A DNA stretch of 64,000 nucleotides, taken from NCBI RefSeq assembly GCF_030409215.1, contig NZ_JAUFPL010000032.1, forward strand, positions 468,011 through 532,010. The letters are read 5' to 3'. The notes under the pieces are model-generated. The model searched no databases. It was not told the origin of the DNA and was given only the letters and a program-made list of their open reading frames with translations. Shown here one piece after another: positions 8,033 through 17,432 of the stretch. Position numbers and translations under genes: made by a program. Each line of letters starts with the position of its first letter. The first letter of the stretch is position 1. Source of the DNA: Halomonas ramblicola. GTDB taxonomy: Bacteria > Pseudomonadota > Gammaproteobacteria > Pseudomonadales > Halomonadaceae.

Positions 8033-10900
8033 ATGTCGTCCCTGGGTACCCGACTCACCAGACGCCTGCTGTCCATCCGTGGACTGATCCCGCTGGTGAT
8101 CCTGGCCCTGCTGCTGATCCTGGCCGGCCTGCTGATGTGGCACGGTGCGCGCAGCGCCGACCGGCTGCTGGTCAATGCCATGACCGACAGCGTTCCCCGC
8201 CTGGCGGAGATGACCGAGGAGCGGGCGCGGCGCCTCATCGCGCCGGGTCGGGCGCTGCTGCGCCTGCTGGCCCACGATCCCCTGCTCGAGGCCGAGAGCC
8301 TGGAGGCTCGGCTGGCGCGGCTGCCCGTCCTGGTCGAGGCGCTGGCGGTCCACGAGGTGGCCAGCGCCGTCTACGCGGGCTACGAGACCGGCGACTTCCT
8401 GCTGGTACGGCCCTGGGACGAGCGCCTGGCCGAGGCCGACGAGGGCCTGGCCGGCCATTCGGCGGCCTGGCTGGTCCAGGCGGTGACCCGCCGGTCCGGG
8501 GAGGGGCGCGTCGGCGAGTGGCGCCTCTACGACGCCGACCTCGAGCTGCTGGTGCGCGTCGAGCCCGAGGACTACCGCTTCGATCCCCGCGAACGGCCCT
8601 GGTATCGCCAGGCAGCCGGGGGCGGGGTGGCGCTGACGCCGCCCTATCCCTTCTTCACCACCCGCGAGGTGGGGGTCACCCTCTCCCGGGTCGCCCCCTC
8701 GGGGCGGGGCGTGGTTGGCCTGGACGCCACCGTCACCGACCTGGGCCGCGAGATGCGCGAGCTCAGGCTAACCCCCGGCACCCGGCTGGCCATCGTCTCC
8801 GAGCGCGACGAGGTGCTGGCCTATCCGGAGCTGGAACGGCTGCTGGTGGGGGAAGGCGACGCCCTGCGCCTGGCGCGGCTCGACGAGCTGGGCGAGCCGG
8901 CGCTGGAGGCCATGGCCCGGCTGCCGCGCGGGGAGGAGGTCCAGGTCGTCGAGGTGGAGGGGGAGGCGTGGTACGGCGGCCGGCTGCCCTTCCTGGCCAT
9001 GGGCGAGAGCGACTCCTGGCTGCTGGTGGCGGTGCCCGCCAGCGAGGCACTGGCCGAGTCGCGGGCCCTGCTGCGGCGCCAGGCGTTGATGGCGGCGGGG
9101 CTCGTGCTGCTGGTGCTGCCCGTGGGCCTGTGGCTGGGAGGGCGCATCGCCCGCCCCCTCCACGCCCTGGGCGAGCGGGCCAGGGTCCTGGGGGCCTTCG
9201 ACTTCACGGCCCGGCGCGGGGTGGCGTCGCGCATCGTCGAGGTGCGCCAGCTGGACGGCGCCATGTCGGGCATGGCCGACAACCTCCGGCGGATCCGCGA
9301 CATGATGCGCACCCTGGCCACCGAGCCGCATCTGGAGCGCATGCTGCAGGAGATCCTCGAGGGCCTGCTGGCGTTGACCGGCAGCCGGCATGGCGGCGTC
9401 TACCTGGCGGAGGAGGGGCGGCCGGGCCTGGCGCTGGTCGCCGAGGCGGGGGTGCCCGGTGACCACGCCGCGCTGCCGGCCAGGCTCGAGGCCGAGTCGG
9501 AGGAGGGCGAGCTGGCCGAACTGCAGCGGCGCCTGCAACGCCAGCAGCGCCTCGCCGTGCCGCTGCGCAGCCGCGACGGGCGGCGGCTGGGCCTGCTGGT
9601 GTTGGCCGAGCAGGAAGGCTCGGGGCGCTATTGGGCCGACTTCGTCGAGGAGATCTCCTCGGCGGCCGCGCTGGCCATCGAGATGCGCCGCCTGATCCAG
9701 GCCGAGGAGCGCCTGCTGGACGCCATCGTGCGCATGATCGCCGGGGCCATCGACGCCAAGTCGCCGCACACCGGCGCCCACTGCTCGCGCGTACCGGTGC
9801 TGGCGGAAATGCTGCTGGAACGGGTCGCCGAGACACGGGAGGGGCCCTTCGCCGCGGTATCGCCCGACGACAAGACCCGCCAGGCCTTCCATCTGGCGGC
9901 CTGGCTCCACGACTGCGGCAAGCTCACCACCCCCGACGAGGTGATGGAGAAGGGCACCAAGCTGGAGACCCGCTACAACCGCATCCACGAGATCCGCACC
10001 CGCTTCGAGGTGCTGTGGCGCGACGCCGAGATCGACTACTGGCGAGGCGTCGCCGCCGGCGAGGATGCGGACCGCCTCGCGGAAGTTCGCGCGAGTCGCC
10101 GCCAGGAGCTGCGGGAGGCCTTCGCCCTGGTCGCCGCGGCCAACCAGGGCGCCGAGGCGATGGACGACGCGACCCTGGCGCGGCTCGAGGCGATCGCCGA
10201 GTGGCGCTGGTGGCGCCACTTCGACGACCGGCTGGGAGTCTCCGTCGAGGAGGCCGAGCGCATGGCCCGTGAGCCCCGCGCGTCGCTGCCGGCGGAGGAG
10301 CCCCTGCTGGCCGATCGCGCCTGGCATCGCCTCGACTGGCCCGAGGGGCGGCGCCCCCCGGTGAGCCCGGGCGATCCGGCCAACCGCTGGGGCTTCGCCA
10401 TGGCCTTGCCGCCCCATGCGGGCCACCAGGGGGAGCGCTACAACCTCGCCGTGCGGCGCGGCACCCTCAACGAGATCGAACGCTTCCGCATCCAGGAGCA
10501 CGTGGTCCAGACGCTGATCATGCTCACCTCGCTGCCCTGGCCGGCTCACCTGCAACGGGTGCCGGAGATCGCCGGCAACCACCACGAGCGCCTCGACGGC
10601 GCAGGTTATCCGCGGCGGCTCGCCTTGTCGGAGGCCAGCGTCGAGGAACGGGTGCTGGCCATGGCCGACGTCCTCGAGGCGCTGACCGCGTCCGACCGGC
10701 CCTACAAGTCGGTCATGACGCTGTCGCATGCCCTGGAGATCGTCGCCGACATGGTCCGCGACGGCCACCTGGACGGCGAACTCTTCCGGCTGCTGCTGAA
10801 GAGCGGCCTGTGGCGCGACTATGCCGAGGCCTATCTCGCCCCGGGCCAGCGCGATGAGGTGGACATCGTCGCGCTGCTTGACCGGGCAGGGCTGGGCTGA
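8033..10900 (+). CDS. Membrane sensor HD-GYP phosphodiesterase (Cache-HAMP-GAF-HD-GYP)
   Basis: 955 residues. Transmembrane helix 1 is at about 18-36. A periplasmic sensor domain (about 40-345) contains RPWYRQAAGGG and a threonine-rich PYPFFTTREVGVTLSR, typical of dCache domains. Helix 2 is at about 349-370, then a HAMP linker and a GAF-like region (about 425-560). The HD-GYP domain begins near 562 with DAKSPHTGAHCSRV, has HDCGK at about 625 and HHERLDGAGYP at about 849. The family hydrolyses cyclic di-GMP, or acts as an HD phosphohydrolase. About 225 residues separate HD from GYP, far more than the usual 60 or so, so the domain carries a large insert including a repeat-poor helical stretch. 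It is a stand-alone gene, probably linking an external signal to c-di-GMP turnover. Confidence 0.88.
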   Translation: MSSLGTRLTRRLLSIRGLIPLVILALLLILAGLLMWHGARSADRLLVNAMTDSVPRLAEMTEERARRLIAPGRALLRLLAHDPLLEAESLEARLARLPVLVEALAVHEVASAVYAGYETGDFLLVRPWDERLAEADEGLAGHSAAWLVQAVTRRSGEGRVGEWRLYDADLELLVRVEPEDYRFDPRERPWYRQAAGGGVALTPPYPFFTTREVGVTLSRVAPSGRGVVGLDATVTDLGREMRELRLTPGTRLAIVSERDEVLAYPELERLLVGEGDALRLARLDELGEPALEAMARLPRGEEVQVVEVEGEAWYGGRLPFLAMGESDSWLLVAVPASEALAESRALLRRQALMAAGLVLLVLPVGLWLGGRIARPLHALGERARVLGAFDFTARRGVASRIVEVRQLDGAMSGMADNLRRIRDMMRTLATEPHLERMLQEILEGLLALTGSRHGGVYLAEEGRPGLALVAEAGVPGDHAALPARLEAESEEGELAELQRRLQRQQRLAVPLRSRDGRRLGLLVLAEQEGSGRYWADFVEEISSAAALAIEMRRLIQAEERLLDAIVRMIAGAIDAKSPHTGAHCSRVPVLAEMLLERVAETREGPFAAVSPDDKTRQAFHLAAWLHDCGKLTTPDEVMEKGTKLETRYNRIHEIRTRFEVLWRDAEIDYWRGVAAGEDADRLAEVRASRRQELREAFALVAAANQGAEAMDDATLARLEAIAEWRWWRHFDDRLGVSVEEAERMAREPRASLPAEEPLLADRAWHRLDWPEGRRPPVSPGDPANRWGFAMALPPHAGHQGERYNLAVRRGTLNEIERFRIQEHVVQTLIMLTSLPWPAHLQRVPEIAGNHHERLDGAGYPRRLALSEASVEERVLAMADVLEALTASDRPYKSVMTLSHALEIVADMVRDGHLDGELFRLLLKSGLWRDYAEAYLAPGQRDEVDIVALLDRAGLG

Positions 10901-10925
10901 GAGCGAGATTTTTCCTGCCAGGCGC

Positions 10926-10953
10926 TGTACAGTCCGCCCGAGGGAGCCATAAT
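10926..10953 (+). promoter_or_regulatory. Putative sigma-70-like promoter of the carboxypeptidase gene
   Basis: TGTACA (10926-10931) and CATAAT (10948-10953) are separated by 16 nt, about 50 nt before the carboxypeptidase ATG, in the gap after the HD-GYP gene. This is a match by eye only. Confidence 0.35.
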
Positions 10954-11006
10954 GCCCCTATAAGAAGGCGATTGATGACCCAAGGGACCCTCGAGGGAAC
11001 GACACT

Positions 11007-12374
11007 ATGGTGACCGCGATCACGATTTCGGGGCGCCGTCCGGCGGTGACGGCGCTATGGCTGCTGGCCGGTCTGGTGATGCTGCTGTCGACCACCGCCC
11101 AGGCGAACCCCCGCTATGCCGCCATCGTGGTGGACGTGGAGAGCGGCGAGGTGCTGCATGCGGCCAACGCCGACGAGACGCGCTACCCGGCCTCGCTGAC
11201 CAAGATGATGACCCTCTACCTGCTGTTCGAGGCCCTGGAGGGGCGCAGCATGAGCCTCGACAGGCCGCTGCCGGTCTCCTCCTACGCCGCCTCCAGGCCG
11301 GCTTCCAAGCTCTACGTCAAGGCCGGCTCGAGCATTCCCGTGGAGACCGCCATTCAGGCGCTGGTGATCAAGTCGGCCAACGATGTGGCCGTGGTGGTGG
11401 CCGAGGCGCTGGGCGGCAGCGAGGAGCACTTCGCCCGCATGATGACCGCCAAGGCCCGCGAGCTGGGCATGACTCGCACCACCTTCCGCAACCCCAACGG
11501 CCTGCCCGACGCCGGCCAGACCACCACCGTCCGCGACATGGCCACCCTGTCACTGCGCCTGATGCAGGACTTCCCCCAGTATTACCATTACTTCTCGCGC
11601 ACCCGCTTCAACTGGAAGGGCAAGACCATCACCGGCCACAACCGCCTGCTGGACAACTACCCCGGCGCCGACGGCCTCAAGACCGGCTTCATCCGCGCCT
11701 CGGGCTTCAACGTGGCCACCTCGGCGGTGCGCAATGGGCGCCGCCTGCTCTCGGTGGTGATGGGCGGCTTCACGGCGGCATCGCGGGATACCCATATGGC
11801 CGACCTGCTCGACCGTGGCTTCGTGCGGGCGTCGCTCTACGACCGCGGCGACTGGGTCGCCGCGGCCGACTTCTCCGGCGATTACATGCGCCTGCCGGAC
11901 GCCGCGCCCACCGCCGCGCCGGTGGCATCGCCCCCGACGCCCGATCCGGAGCCCGCGGTGCAGCTGGCCAGCCTGGAGGCCCCCGAGCCGCGGCCCTCGA
12001 CCTCCGACCCACTGCCGGAGGCCGCCCAGGGCTCGGCCAACGATCCCATCCGCGAGCTGATTGCCGGCAGCGAGCCGCAGGGCCATGCCTCCACGCGGAC
12101 GCAGCAGCGCCTGGAACCGGTGGGTGACGGCGGCTGGGGCGTGCAGGTGGGCGCCTTCAGCGACCCCGACAATGCCCGCCACCTGGCCGGCCGGGCCGCC
12201 GACCGCCTCGACCGCGAGCTGACCAACGCCCGGGTCGACGTCCTCGAGGTGCCCGGCCCCCAGCAGCTGTTCCGCGCCCGGCTGGTCAACCTCGACGAGA
12301 ACCAGGCCCAGCGCGCCTGCCGTAGCCTGGTGCAGGAGGGCATGGACTGCATGGTGATCGACGCCGGCTTCTAG
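11007..12374 (+). CDS. D-alanyl-D-alanine carboxypeptidase (PBP5/6 family) with C-terminal SPOR domain
   Basis: 455 residues. A signal peptide ends near residue 33 (TAQA). The serine-peptidase S11 motifs are all present: S63-L-T-K66, S123-A-N125 and K225-T-G227, so it should remove the terminal D-Ala of peptidoglycan pentapeptides. After about residue 290 comes a low-complexity Pro/Ala-rich linker in place of the amphipathic membrane anchor of E. coli PBP5. Then a SPOR domain (about 375-453, GWGVQVGAFSDPDNARHLAG) binds denuded septal glycan. This architecture points to an enzyme recruited to the division site. It is followed by a strong terminator and so is probably monocistronic. Confidence 0.93.
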   Translation: MVTAITISGRRPAVTALWLLAGLVMLLSTTAQANPRYAAIVVDVESGEVLHAANADETRYPASLTKMMTLYLLFEALEGRSMSLDRPLPVSSYAASRPASKLYVKAGSSIPVETAIQALVIKSANDVAVVVAEALGGSEEHFARMMTAKARELGMTRTTFRNPNGLPDAGQTTTVRDMATLSLRLMQDFPQYYHYFSRTRFNWKGKTITGHNRLLDNYPGADGLKTGFIRASGFNVATSAVRNGRRLLSVVMGGFTAASRDTHMADLLDRGFVRASLYDRGDWVAAADFSGDYMRLPDAAPTAAPVASPPTPDPEPAVQLASLEAPEPRPSTSDPLPEAAQGSANDPIRELIAGSEPQGHASTRTQQRLEPVGDGGWGVQVGAFSDPDNARHLAGRAADRLDRELTNARVDVLEVPGPQQLFRARLVNLDENQAQRACRSLVQEGMDCMVIDAGF

Positions 12375-12416
12375 GCCTTGCCGTTCGCTTGCGAACCTTC
12401 TAGTCTGATCCGCAAT

Positions 12417-12455
12417 GCCACCCCGCCGGCCCCTGGCCGGCGGGGTGGCGCTTTT
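12417..12455 (+). terminator. Rho-independent terminator
   Basis: A perfect 15-bp GC stem (12417-12431 with 12435-12449), a three-base CCT loop and then GCTTTT. It lies 43 nt after the carboxypeptidase stop and before the EamA gene. Confidence 0.85.
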
Positions 12456-12485
12456 GGGTCGGCGGTTCGGCGAACGGGAGGGACC

Positions 12486-13361
12486 ATGCCAGCGTCGTTG
12501 AAGGGAATCCTGGCCATGTGCCTGGGCGTGCTCTGCCTGGCCATCGGCGACGCCATCTCCAAGTGGCTCGGCGAGGTCCACTCGCCGCTGCAGATCATCT
12601 TCTTCCGCACCCTGGTGTCGCTGCCGCTGATCGCGGCGCTGGCGCACTTCGGGGGCGGCCTGCGCAAGCTGCGTACCCGGCGTCCCGGGGTGCATCTGCT
12701 GCGCGGACTGATCTACACCGGCACCATGGGCTGCTTCGTGCTGGGCCTGACCCTGCTGCCGCTGGCCGAGGCCACGGCCATCGCCTTCGTGGCACCGCTG
12801 TTCGTCACCCTGCTGTCCGTCCCGCTGCTGGGCGAGCGCATCGAGGGTCCGGTGCTGGCGGCCTCGCTGGTGGGCTTCGTGGGGGTGTTGATCGTGGTAC
12901 GCCCCGGCGGCGAGGCCTTCCACCCCGGGTCGCTGGTGATGGTGGGGGCGGCGCTGTTCTACGCCCTGACGATGCTCACCTCGCGGCGCTGGGGTGGCAC
13001 CGAGCACCTCTGGGCCATGGTCTTCTACATGACCCTGGTGCCCTTCGTGATCACCGGCGCGCTGCTGCCCTGGGTGTGGCAGTCGCCGCACCCCTGGCAC
13101 TGGCTGGGCTTCCTCGGCGCGGGGCTGTTCGGGGTCGGTGCCACCGCCTTCATCACCCTGGCATTCCGCTACGCCCCGGCGGCCATCGCCGCGCCCTTCG
13201 ATTACACCGCCATGCTCTGGGCGGTGTTCCTGGGCTGGTGGTTCTGGGGCGAGATGCCCGATCCCTGGGTGTTCCTGGGCAGCGCCCTGATCATCGGCAG
13301 CGGCCTGGCCATCGCCTACCGCGAGGGCCGCACCACGCTCAAGCGCCGCCCGACGGCCTGA
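12486..13361 (+). CDS. EamA/DMT-superfamily transporter
   Basis: 291 residues from the ATG at 12486, with GGGAGGGACC as ribosome site; the frame is open further upstream but runs through the terminator. Ten hydrophobic segments in two EamA repeats. The first repeat starts LAMCLGVLCLAIGDAISKWLG and the second near residue 150 (LVMVGAALFYALTMLTSRR). DMT carriers usually export metabolites or amino acids. The GDAISKWLGE motif is found in the RhaT/EamA group of unknown substrate common in proteobacteria. Nothing nearby identifies the cargo. Confidence 0.88.
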   Translation: MPASLKGILAMCLGVLCLAIGDAISKWLGEVHSPLQIIFFRTLVSLPLIAALAHFGGGLRKLRTRRPGVHLLRGLIYTGTMGCFVLGLTLLPLAEATAIAFVAPLFVTLLSVPLLGERIEGPVLAASLVGFVGVLIVVRPGGEAFHPGSLVMVGAALFYALTMLTSRRWGGTEHLWAMVFYMTLVPFVITGALLPWVWQSPHPWHWLGFLGAGLFGVGATAFITLAFRYAPAAIAAPFDYTAMLWAVFLGWWFWGEMPDPWVFLGSALIIGSGLAIAYREGRTTLKRRPTA

Positions 13362-13393
13362 GGGCCCGGGTCGGCCCGGAGGGAGCGCGAGAC

Positions 13394-13423
13394 TTGACAT
13401 GAAAGCAATGATATATCATAACA
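13394..13423 (+). promoter_or_regulatory. zinT promoter with overlapping Zur-like box
   Basis: TTGACA at 13394-13399 is followed by a dyad, TGATATATCATAACA (13409-13423), which matches the gammaproteobacterial Zur consensus TGTTATAATATAACA at 12 of 15 positions and covers the expected -10 region. A related sequence precedes the zinc ABC operon (26133-26147). Zinc-loaded Zur binding here would block transcription. Confidence 0.65.
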
Positions 13424-13487
13424 TATCGCTGCGGCGGTTCGCCGCTACCCGGCCCGACCCCACTTGGCCTGTCACGAGAGGAAAGCA

Positions 13488-14237
<750 letters not shown>

Positions 14238-14267
14238 GATCCCTTTTCCTGCCGCATCGATACCCCA

Positions 14268-14289
14268 AGGCCCCTCTGAGGAGGGGCCT
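14268..14289 (+). terminator. Possible bidirectional terminator between zinT and thiE
   Basis: A 9-bp stem AGGCCCCTC/GAGGGGCCT with a 4-nt loop lies 31 nt after the zinT stop and about 50 nt after the convergent thiE stop. There is no T-run on either side, so strength is uncertain. Confidence 0.45.
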
Positions 14290-14338
14290 CGTGATGATAG
14301 AGGGTGAGCGGTTGTCGGACCTGCCGCGGCCGGTTGAA

Positions 14339-14956
14339 TCACTGCGGTTCGAAGAAGCGTCGGACGGCGGCCTCAGGGTCGGGCTGGCCACAGATGGCGG
14401 AGATCACCGCCAGGCCGTCGGCGCCGGCCTGGCGTACCGGCGCCACATGCTCGGCCTTGAGCCCGCCGATGGCCACGCTGGGCAGGGGACTGGCCGCCAC
14501 CAGGGTGGCCAGGCCCTCGAAGCCGAGTGGCGATGCGTGGTCGTGCTTGCTGGGAGTGGCGAACACCGGCCCCAGGCCCAGGTAGTCGAGGGCCTGGGGA
14601 TCGATGCGGCCCATCTGGTCCAGGGTCTGCACCGACAGGCCGAGGATCGCCGCCTCGCCCAGGGCGGCGCGGGCCGCGGCCACCTCGCCGTCGTCCTGGC
14701 CGATGTGCAGGCCATCGGCGCCGCTCTCCACGGCCACCGCCAGGCGGTCGTTGATGATCAGCGGGACCCCGCTGCCGGCCAGGGCCGCCTTGAGGCGCCG
14801 GGCCTGGTCGATCAGCTCGCCATCCGAGGCGTGCTTGTCGCGCAGCTGGACCAGCGTCACGCCGCCGCGTACCGCGGCCACCACGGTCTCCTCCAGGCCG
14901 CGCTCGGCGCACAGTCCGGGGTCGGTCACCAGGTAGAGGGAGAGGTCAGGGCGCAT
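14339..14956 (-). CDS. thiE: Thiamine-phosphate synthase
   Basis: 205 residues, full length for the family. Motifs: LVTDPGL at the start, VQLRDKHASDGEL (binding the pyrimidine diphosphate), LIINDRLAVAVESGADGLHIGQDD, GLGPVFATPSKHDHASPLG and VAIGGLKAEH. It joins HMP-PP and THZ-P to give thiamine phosphate in the cytosol. It stands alone here. The approximately 90 nt upstream show no TPP riboswitch. Confidence 0.93.
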   Translation of the reverse strand: MRPDLSLYLVTDPGLCAERGLEETVVAAVRGGVTLVQLRDKHASDGELIDQARRLKAALAGSGVPLIINDRLAVAVESGADGLHIGQDDGEVAAARAALGEAAILGLSVQTLDQMGRIDPQALDYLGLGPVFATPSKHDHASPLGFEGLATLVAASPLPSVAIGGLKAEHVAPVRQAGADGLAVISAICGQPDPEAAVRRFFEPQ

Positions 14957-15039
14957 GGGGCACCTCCAGGGGTGGCAGGTCGGCGAGATGGTCGGGCTTT
15001 CAGCGCCCCCGATGATACGCGGCCGCTCCCGGCCGGCAA

Positions 15040-15060
15040 AGCGCCCTCAGGGCGCCGGGG
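15040..15060 (-). terminator. Short GC hairpin at the end of the NlpC/P60 gene
   Basis: On the minus strand GCGCCC-TGA-GGGCGC is followed by TTT, with the gene's stop in the loop. It is weak but correctly placed. Confidence 0.35.
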
Positions 15061-15550
15061 CGGCGGCGCCCAGGAAGCGCTCCTGCCAGTAGGCGATCGC
15101 CACCGGCGAGGTCTCCACGCGGCGCCCGCGCCCCGGGGCATGAATCATCCGACCGTCGCCGTGGTAGATGCCCACGTGGCTGGCCTTGCCGCCGCCGGCG
15201 GTGTCGAAGAACAGCAGGTCACCGGGGCGGGCCCGGTCGACCTCCGGCAGGGCGCGGAACTGGGCGTCGGCGCTGCGCGGCACCGCGATGCCCGCGGCGC
15301 GGTAGGCCATTGCCACCAGGCCCGAGCAGTCGAGGCCGCGTGGCGAGTTGCCACCGAAGCGGTAGGGCGTGCCCAGGGCACGCTCGGCGGTGGCGAGGAT
15401 CAGCGCCCGCTCCATGGAGAGTCCCTCGTCGGGAGCGGGGTCGCGGACGGCGAGCTCCTTGCCGGCACAGCCGGTGAGCAGCAACAGCCATCCCAGGAGC
15501 AGCAGCGGGCGCAGGTCGATGGCGGGGCGAAGGCGGGGAGCGACGGGCAT
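15047..15550 (-). CDS. NlpC/P60-family lipoprotein peptidase (Spr/MepS-like)
   Basis: 167 residues from the ATG at 15550 (a start 18 nt upstream is also open). A lipoprotein signal ends in the lipobox LLTGC. The NlpC/P60 domain has the catalytic cysteine in LDCSGLVAMAYRAAGI, the histidine in SHVGIYHGDGRMIHAPG, and the typical RPGDLLFF. These enzymes cleave peptidoglycan cross-links (D,D- or D,L-endopeptidases) from the outer-membrane side. The size is close to MepS. It stands alone between thiE and a small DUF gene. Confidence 0.9.
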   Translation of the reverse strand: MPVAPRLRPAIDLRPLLLLGWLLLLTGCAGKELAVRDPAPDEGLSMERALILATAERALGTPYRFGGNSPRGLDCSGLVAMAYRAAGIAVPRSADAQFRALPEVDRARPGDLLFFDTAGGGKASHVGIYHGDGRMIHAPGRGRRVETSPVAIAYWQERFLGAAAPAP

Positions 15551-15612
15551 GGGGCGTCCTCTGGTCACGCAGACCCCCCTACCTTAGCCGCTCAGGGTGC
15601 CCCTGGCGACCA

Positions 15613-15957
15613 TCAGCGAAAGGCGATGCGGGTGCCGTGGGCCAGCATCTCGTCCGGGGTCAGGGCATGGCCCGGCACGCCGATCATCTCGTCGCCGCAC
15701 TGGTCGGCCCAGGTCAGGACGCCGTGGGTCAGCCCCAGGCCGCCGAGCAGGTCGCGGATCTCGCCGGTGCCGAGGAAGGTGCGGGTATGGCCGAACTCAT
15801 CGGAGAGCTCGGAGGTGCCGTTGGCGTGGTGGAAGCGCACCGTGTAGATCCCGTCCAGGGACTCCACCTCGACGATGGGCGAGAAGCCGCGGGAGAGCGC
15901 CCGGGAGAGTTCCTTGAGGGTGATATGGGCACCCAGGTTCATGTCGACGGCGGTCAT
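15613..15957 (-). CDS. Small conserved protein of unknown function (DUF6482-like)
   Basis: 114 residues, soluble, no signal. It contains LSRALSRGFSPIVEVESLDGIYTVRFHHANG, a strand-rich region with FGHTRTFLGTGEIRDLLGGLGL, and ends in GTRIAF. The pattern of a residue-wise short regulatory-like fold resembles the DUF6482 group seen in Pseudomonas and Halomonas, but I am not certain of the family. A GGAGGC ribosome site precedes the ATG. It has no obvious partner. Confidence 0.65.
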   Translation of the reverse strand: MTAVDMNLGAHITLKELSRALSRGFSPIVEVESLDGIYTVRFHHANGTSELSDEFGHTRTFLGTGEIRDLLGGLGLTHGVLTWADQCGDEMIGVPGHALTPDEMLAHGTRIAFR

Positions 15958-16071
15958 GGCGATGCCTCCAGATGGGCAAGACTTCCCTACAAGCGTAGGC
16001 GTTCGGCGGGTGACGTGCCCGGCACCCTTGCGGGGACCATGCAGATGCCGTGGGTAGGCGATGCTTGCGCC

Positions 16072-16809
16072 TCAGGCGAAGGCGTAGAGGTCCATGGCCA
16101 GCACGCCGTGCTCCACGCTGTGGTGCAGGCGCTCGGCCCGGCCGCCGGCGCCCATGGCCACCAGCAGCGGCTGGAAGTGCTCCGGCGTCGGGTGGTTCTC
16201 CCGGGCCTTCGGGGCCTGCTCCCAGGCCAGCAGCGACTCGCGATCGTCCTCGGTCAGGCGTGCCTCGATCCAGTCGGCGAACTCGCCGACCCAGGGGGGC
16301 ATCTCCGCACCCAGCGGCAGCATCTCGTAGAGGTTGTGGGTCAGGCTGCCCGAGCCGATCACCAGGACGTTCTCCTCGCGCAGCGCGGCGAGCCGCTCGC
16401 CCAGGGCCGCCAGCTCGGCGTTGGACCATTGCGTGGGCAGCGACAGCGAGACCACCGGAATGTCCGCCTCGGGAAACATCAGCGACAGCGGTACCCAGGC
16501 GCCGTGGTCCAGGCCGCGCTCCACCGGCACGGCGTTCAGCTCCCGGGCCAGGCGCCTGGCCAGCTCGGGCTCGCCGGGGGCCGGATACTGGCACTCGAAG
16601 AGCTCGCGGGGGAAGCCGCCGAAGTCGTGGATGGTCTCGGGGCGCTCGCTGGTGCTGACCATCAGGCGCCGGCTGGCCCAGTGGGCCGAGACGACCACCA
16701 CCGCCTGCGGACGCAGCCGCCGGCCGAGTTCGCGCAGGAAGGCGTGGGCCGGGGTCTCGGTCAGGGCCAGCATGGGCGAGCCGTGGGAGATGAAGAGGCT
16801 GGGTAGCAT
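16072..16809 (-). CDS. Extradiol ring-cleavage dioxygenase, DODA/YgiD type
   Basis: 245 residues. LFISHGSPM at the N-terminus and the later VVSAHW and GSGSLTHNLY hold the histidines that bind the metal in class III extradiol dioxygenases of the 4,5-DOPA dioxygenase family. The length is typical. It lies directly downstream of a DoxX gene and a LysR regulator on the same strand, an arrangement common for aromatic or electrophile-response genes. In E. coli the homologue cleaves DOPA; the physiological substrate here is unknown. The ATG is preceded by GGAGGTTCACC. Confidence 0.88.
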   Translation of the reverse strand: MLPSLFISHGSPMLALTETPAHAFLRELGRRLRPQAVVVVSAHWASRRLMVSTSERPETIHDFGGFPRELFECQYPAPGEPELARRLARELNAVPVERGLDHGAWVPLSLMFPEADIPVVSLSLPTQWSNAELAALGERLAALREENVLVIGSGSLTHNLYEMLPLGAEMPPWVGEFADWIEARLTEDDRESLLAWEQAPKARENHPTPEHFQPLLVAMGAGGRAERLHHSVEHGVLAMDLYAFA

Positions 16810-16875
16810 GGTGAACCTCCTGGAGAAGGGGGACGCCCGCCCGGGTGGGCAGGCGCGGAAGTCGAGGGGCGCGGC

Positions 16876-17298
16876 TCAGGCGAAGCGGCGGCTGACGCTC
16901 AGGCTACCGCTACCCAGGCCGGCCTGCACCAGCAGGGCGAGGGTCCAGAACACCGGAAACTCCCAGCCGCCGCCTTCGTTGGAGAACACCCAGCCATTGC
17001 CGAGGTGGACCCAGGCGGCGCCGAGCAGCACCGGCACCAGGGCCAGGCTCACCCAGCGGGTGAAGAGGCCGAGGATCAGCGCCAGGCCGCCGCCGACCTC
17101 GGCGAGGATGGTCAGGTAGGCGAGGACGCCGGGCAGGCCCAGGGACTCGAAGTAGCCCACGGTACCGGGCACGGTGAAGACGAACACCTTCATCAGGCCG
17201 TGGGCCAGGGTCATGACGCCGAGCGCGATGCGCAGCAGGGCGATGGCGTGGGGCTGCAGGTCGTCGGTGCGGTTTGCGGCAAGGGCTTGGGTAGTCAT
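16876..17298 (-). CDS. DoxX-family membrane protein
   Basis: 140 residues with four predicted helices. ALLRIALGVMTLAHGLMKVF and LGLPGVLAYLTILAEVGGGLALILGLFTRWVSLALVPVLLGA are typical DoxX sequence. DoxX proteins are thought to support redox balance or thiol metabolism in the membrane. It probably forms an operon with the dioxygenase gene 66 nt downstream, controlled by the LysR protein encoded upstream. Confidence 0.88.
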   Translation of the reverse strand: MTTQALAANRTDDLQPHAIALLRIALGVMTLAHGLMKVFVFTVPGTVGYFESLGLPGVLAYLTILAEVGGGLALILGLFTRWVSLALVPVLLGAAWVHLGNGWVFSNEGGGWEFPVFWTLALLVQAGLGSGSLSVSRRFA

Positions 17299-17361
17299 GG
17301 TCGTGATCTCCGTCGGGGTGTGTTGTCGATGGCTGTCACTCTAGCCGGGGCGAAGACGGAG

Positions 17362-17399
17362 ATAATCCGCAGGATTCGCAAATAACTGTTGCGGATAAG
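17362..17399. promoter_or_regulatory. Inverted repeat resembling a LysR-type binding site
   Basis: ATAATCCGCA (17362-17371) and TGCGGATAAG (17390-17399) are inverted copies (8 of 10 matching), 18 nt apart, in the gap between the LysR gene and the doxX gene it probably controls. LysR-type regulators bind such dyads. Confidence 0.5.
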
Positions 17400-17432
17400 G
17401 CGACAATTATGACTGCCGCCGGGTGAGCGGGG

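Noticed and set aside
14957..15046. TPP riboswitch upstream of thiE
   Set aside because: The conserved riboswitch sequences are absent from this 90-nt leader.
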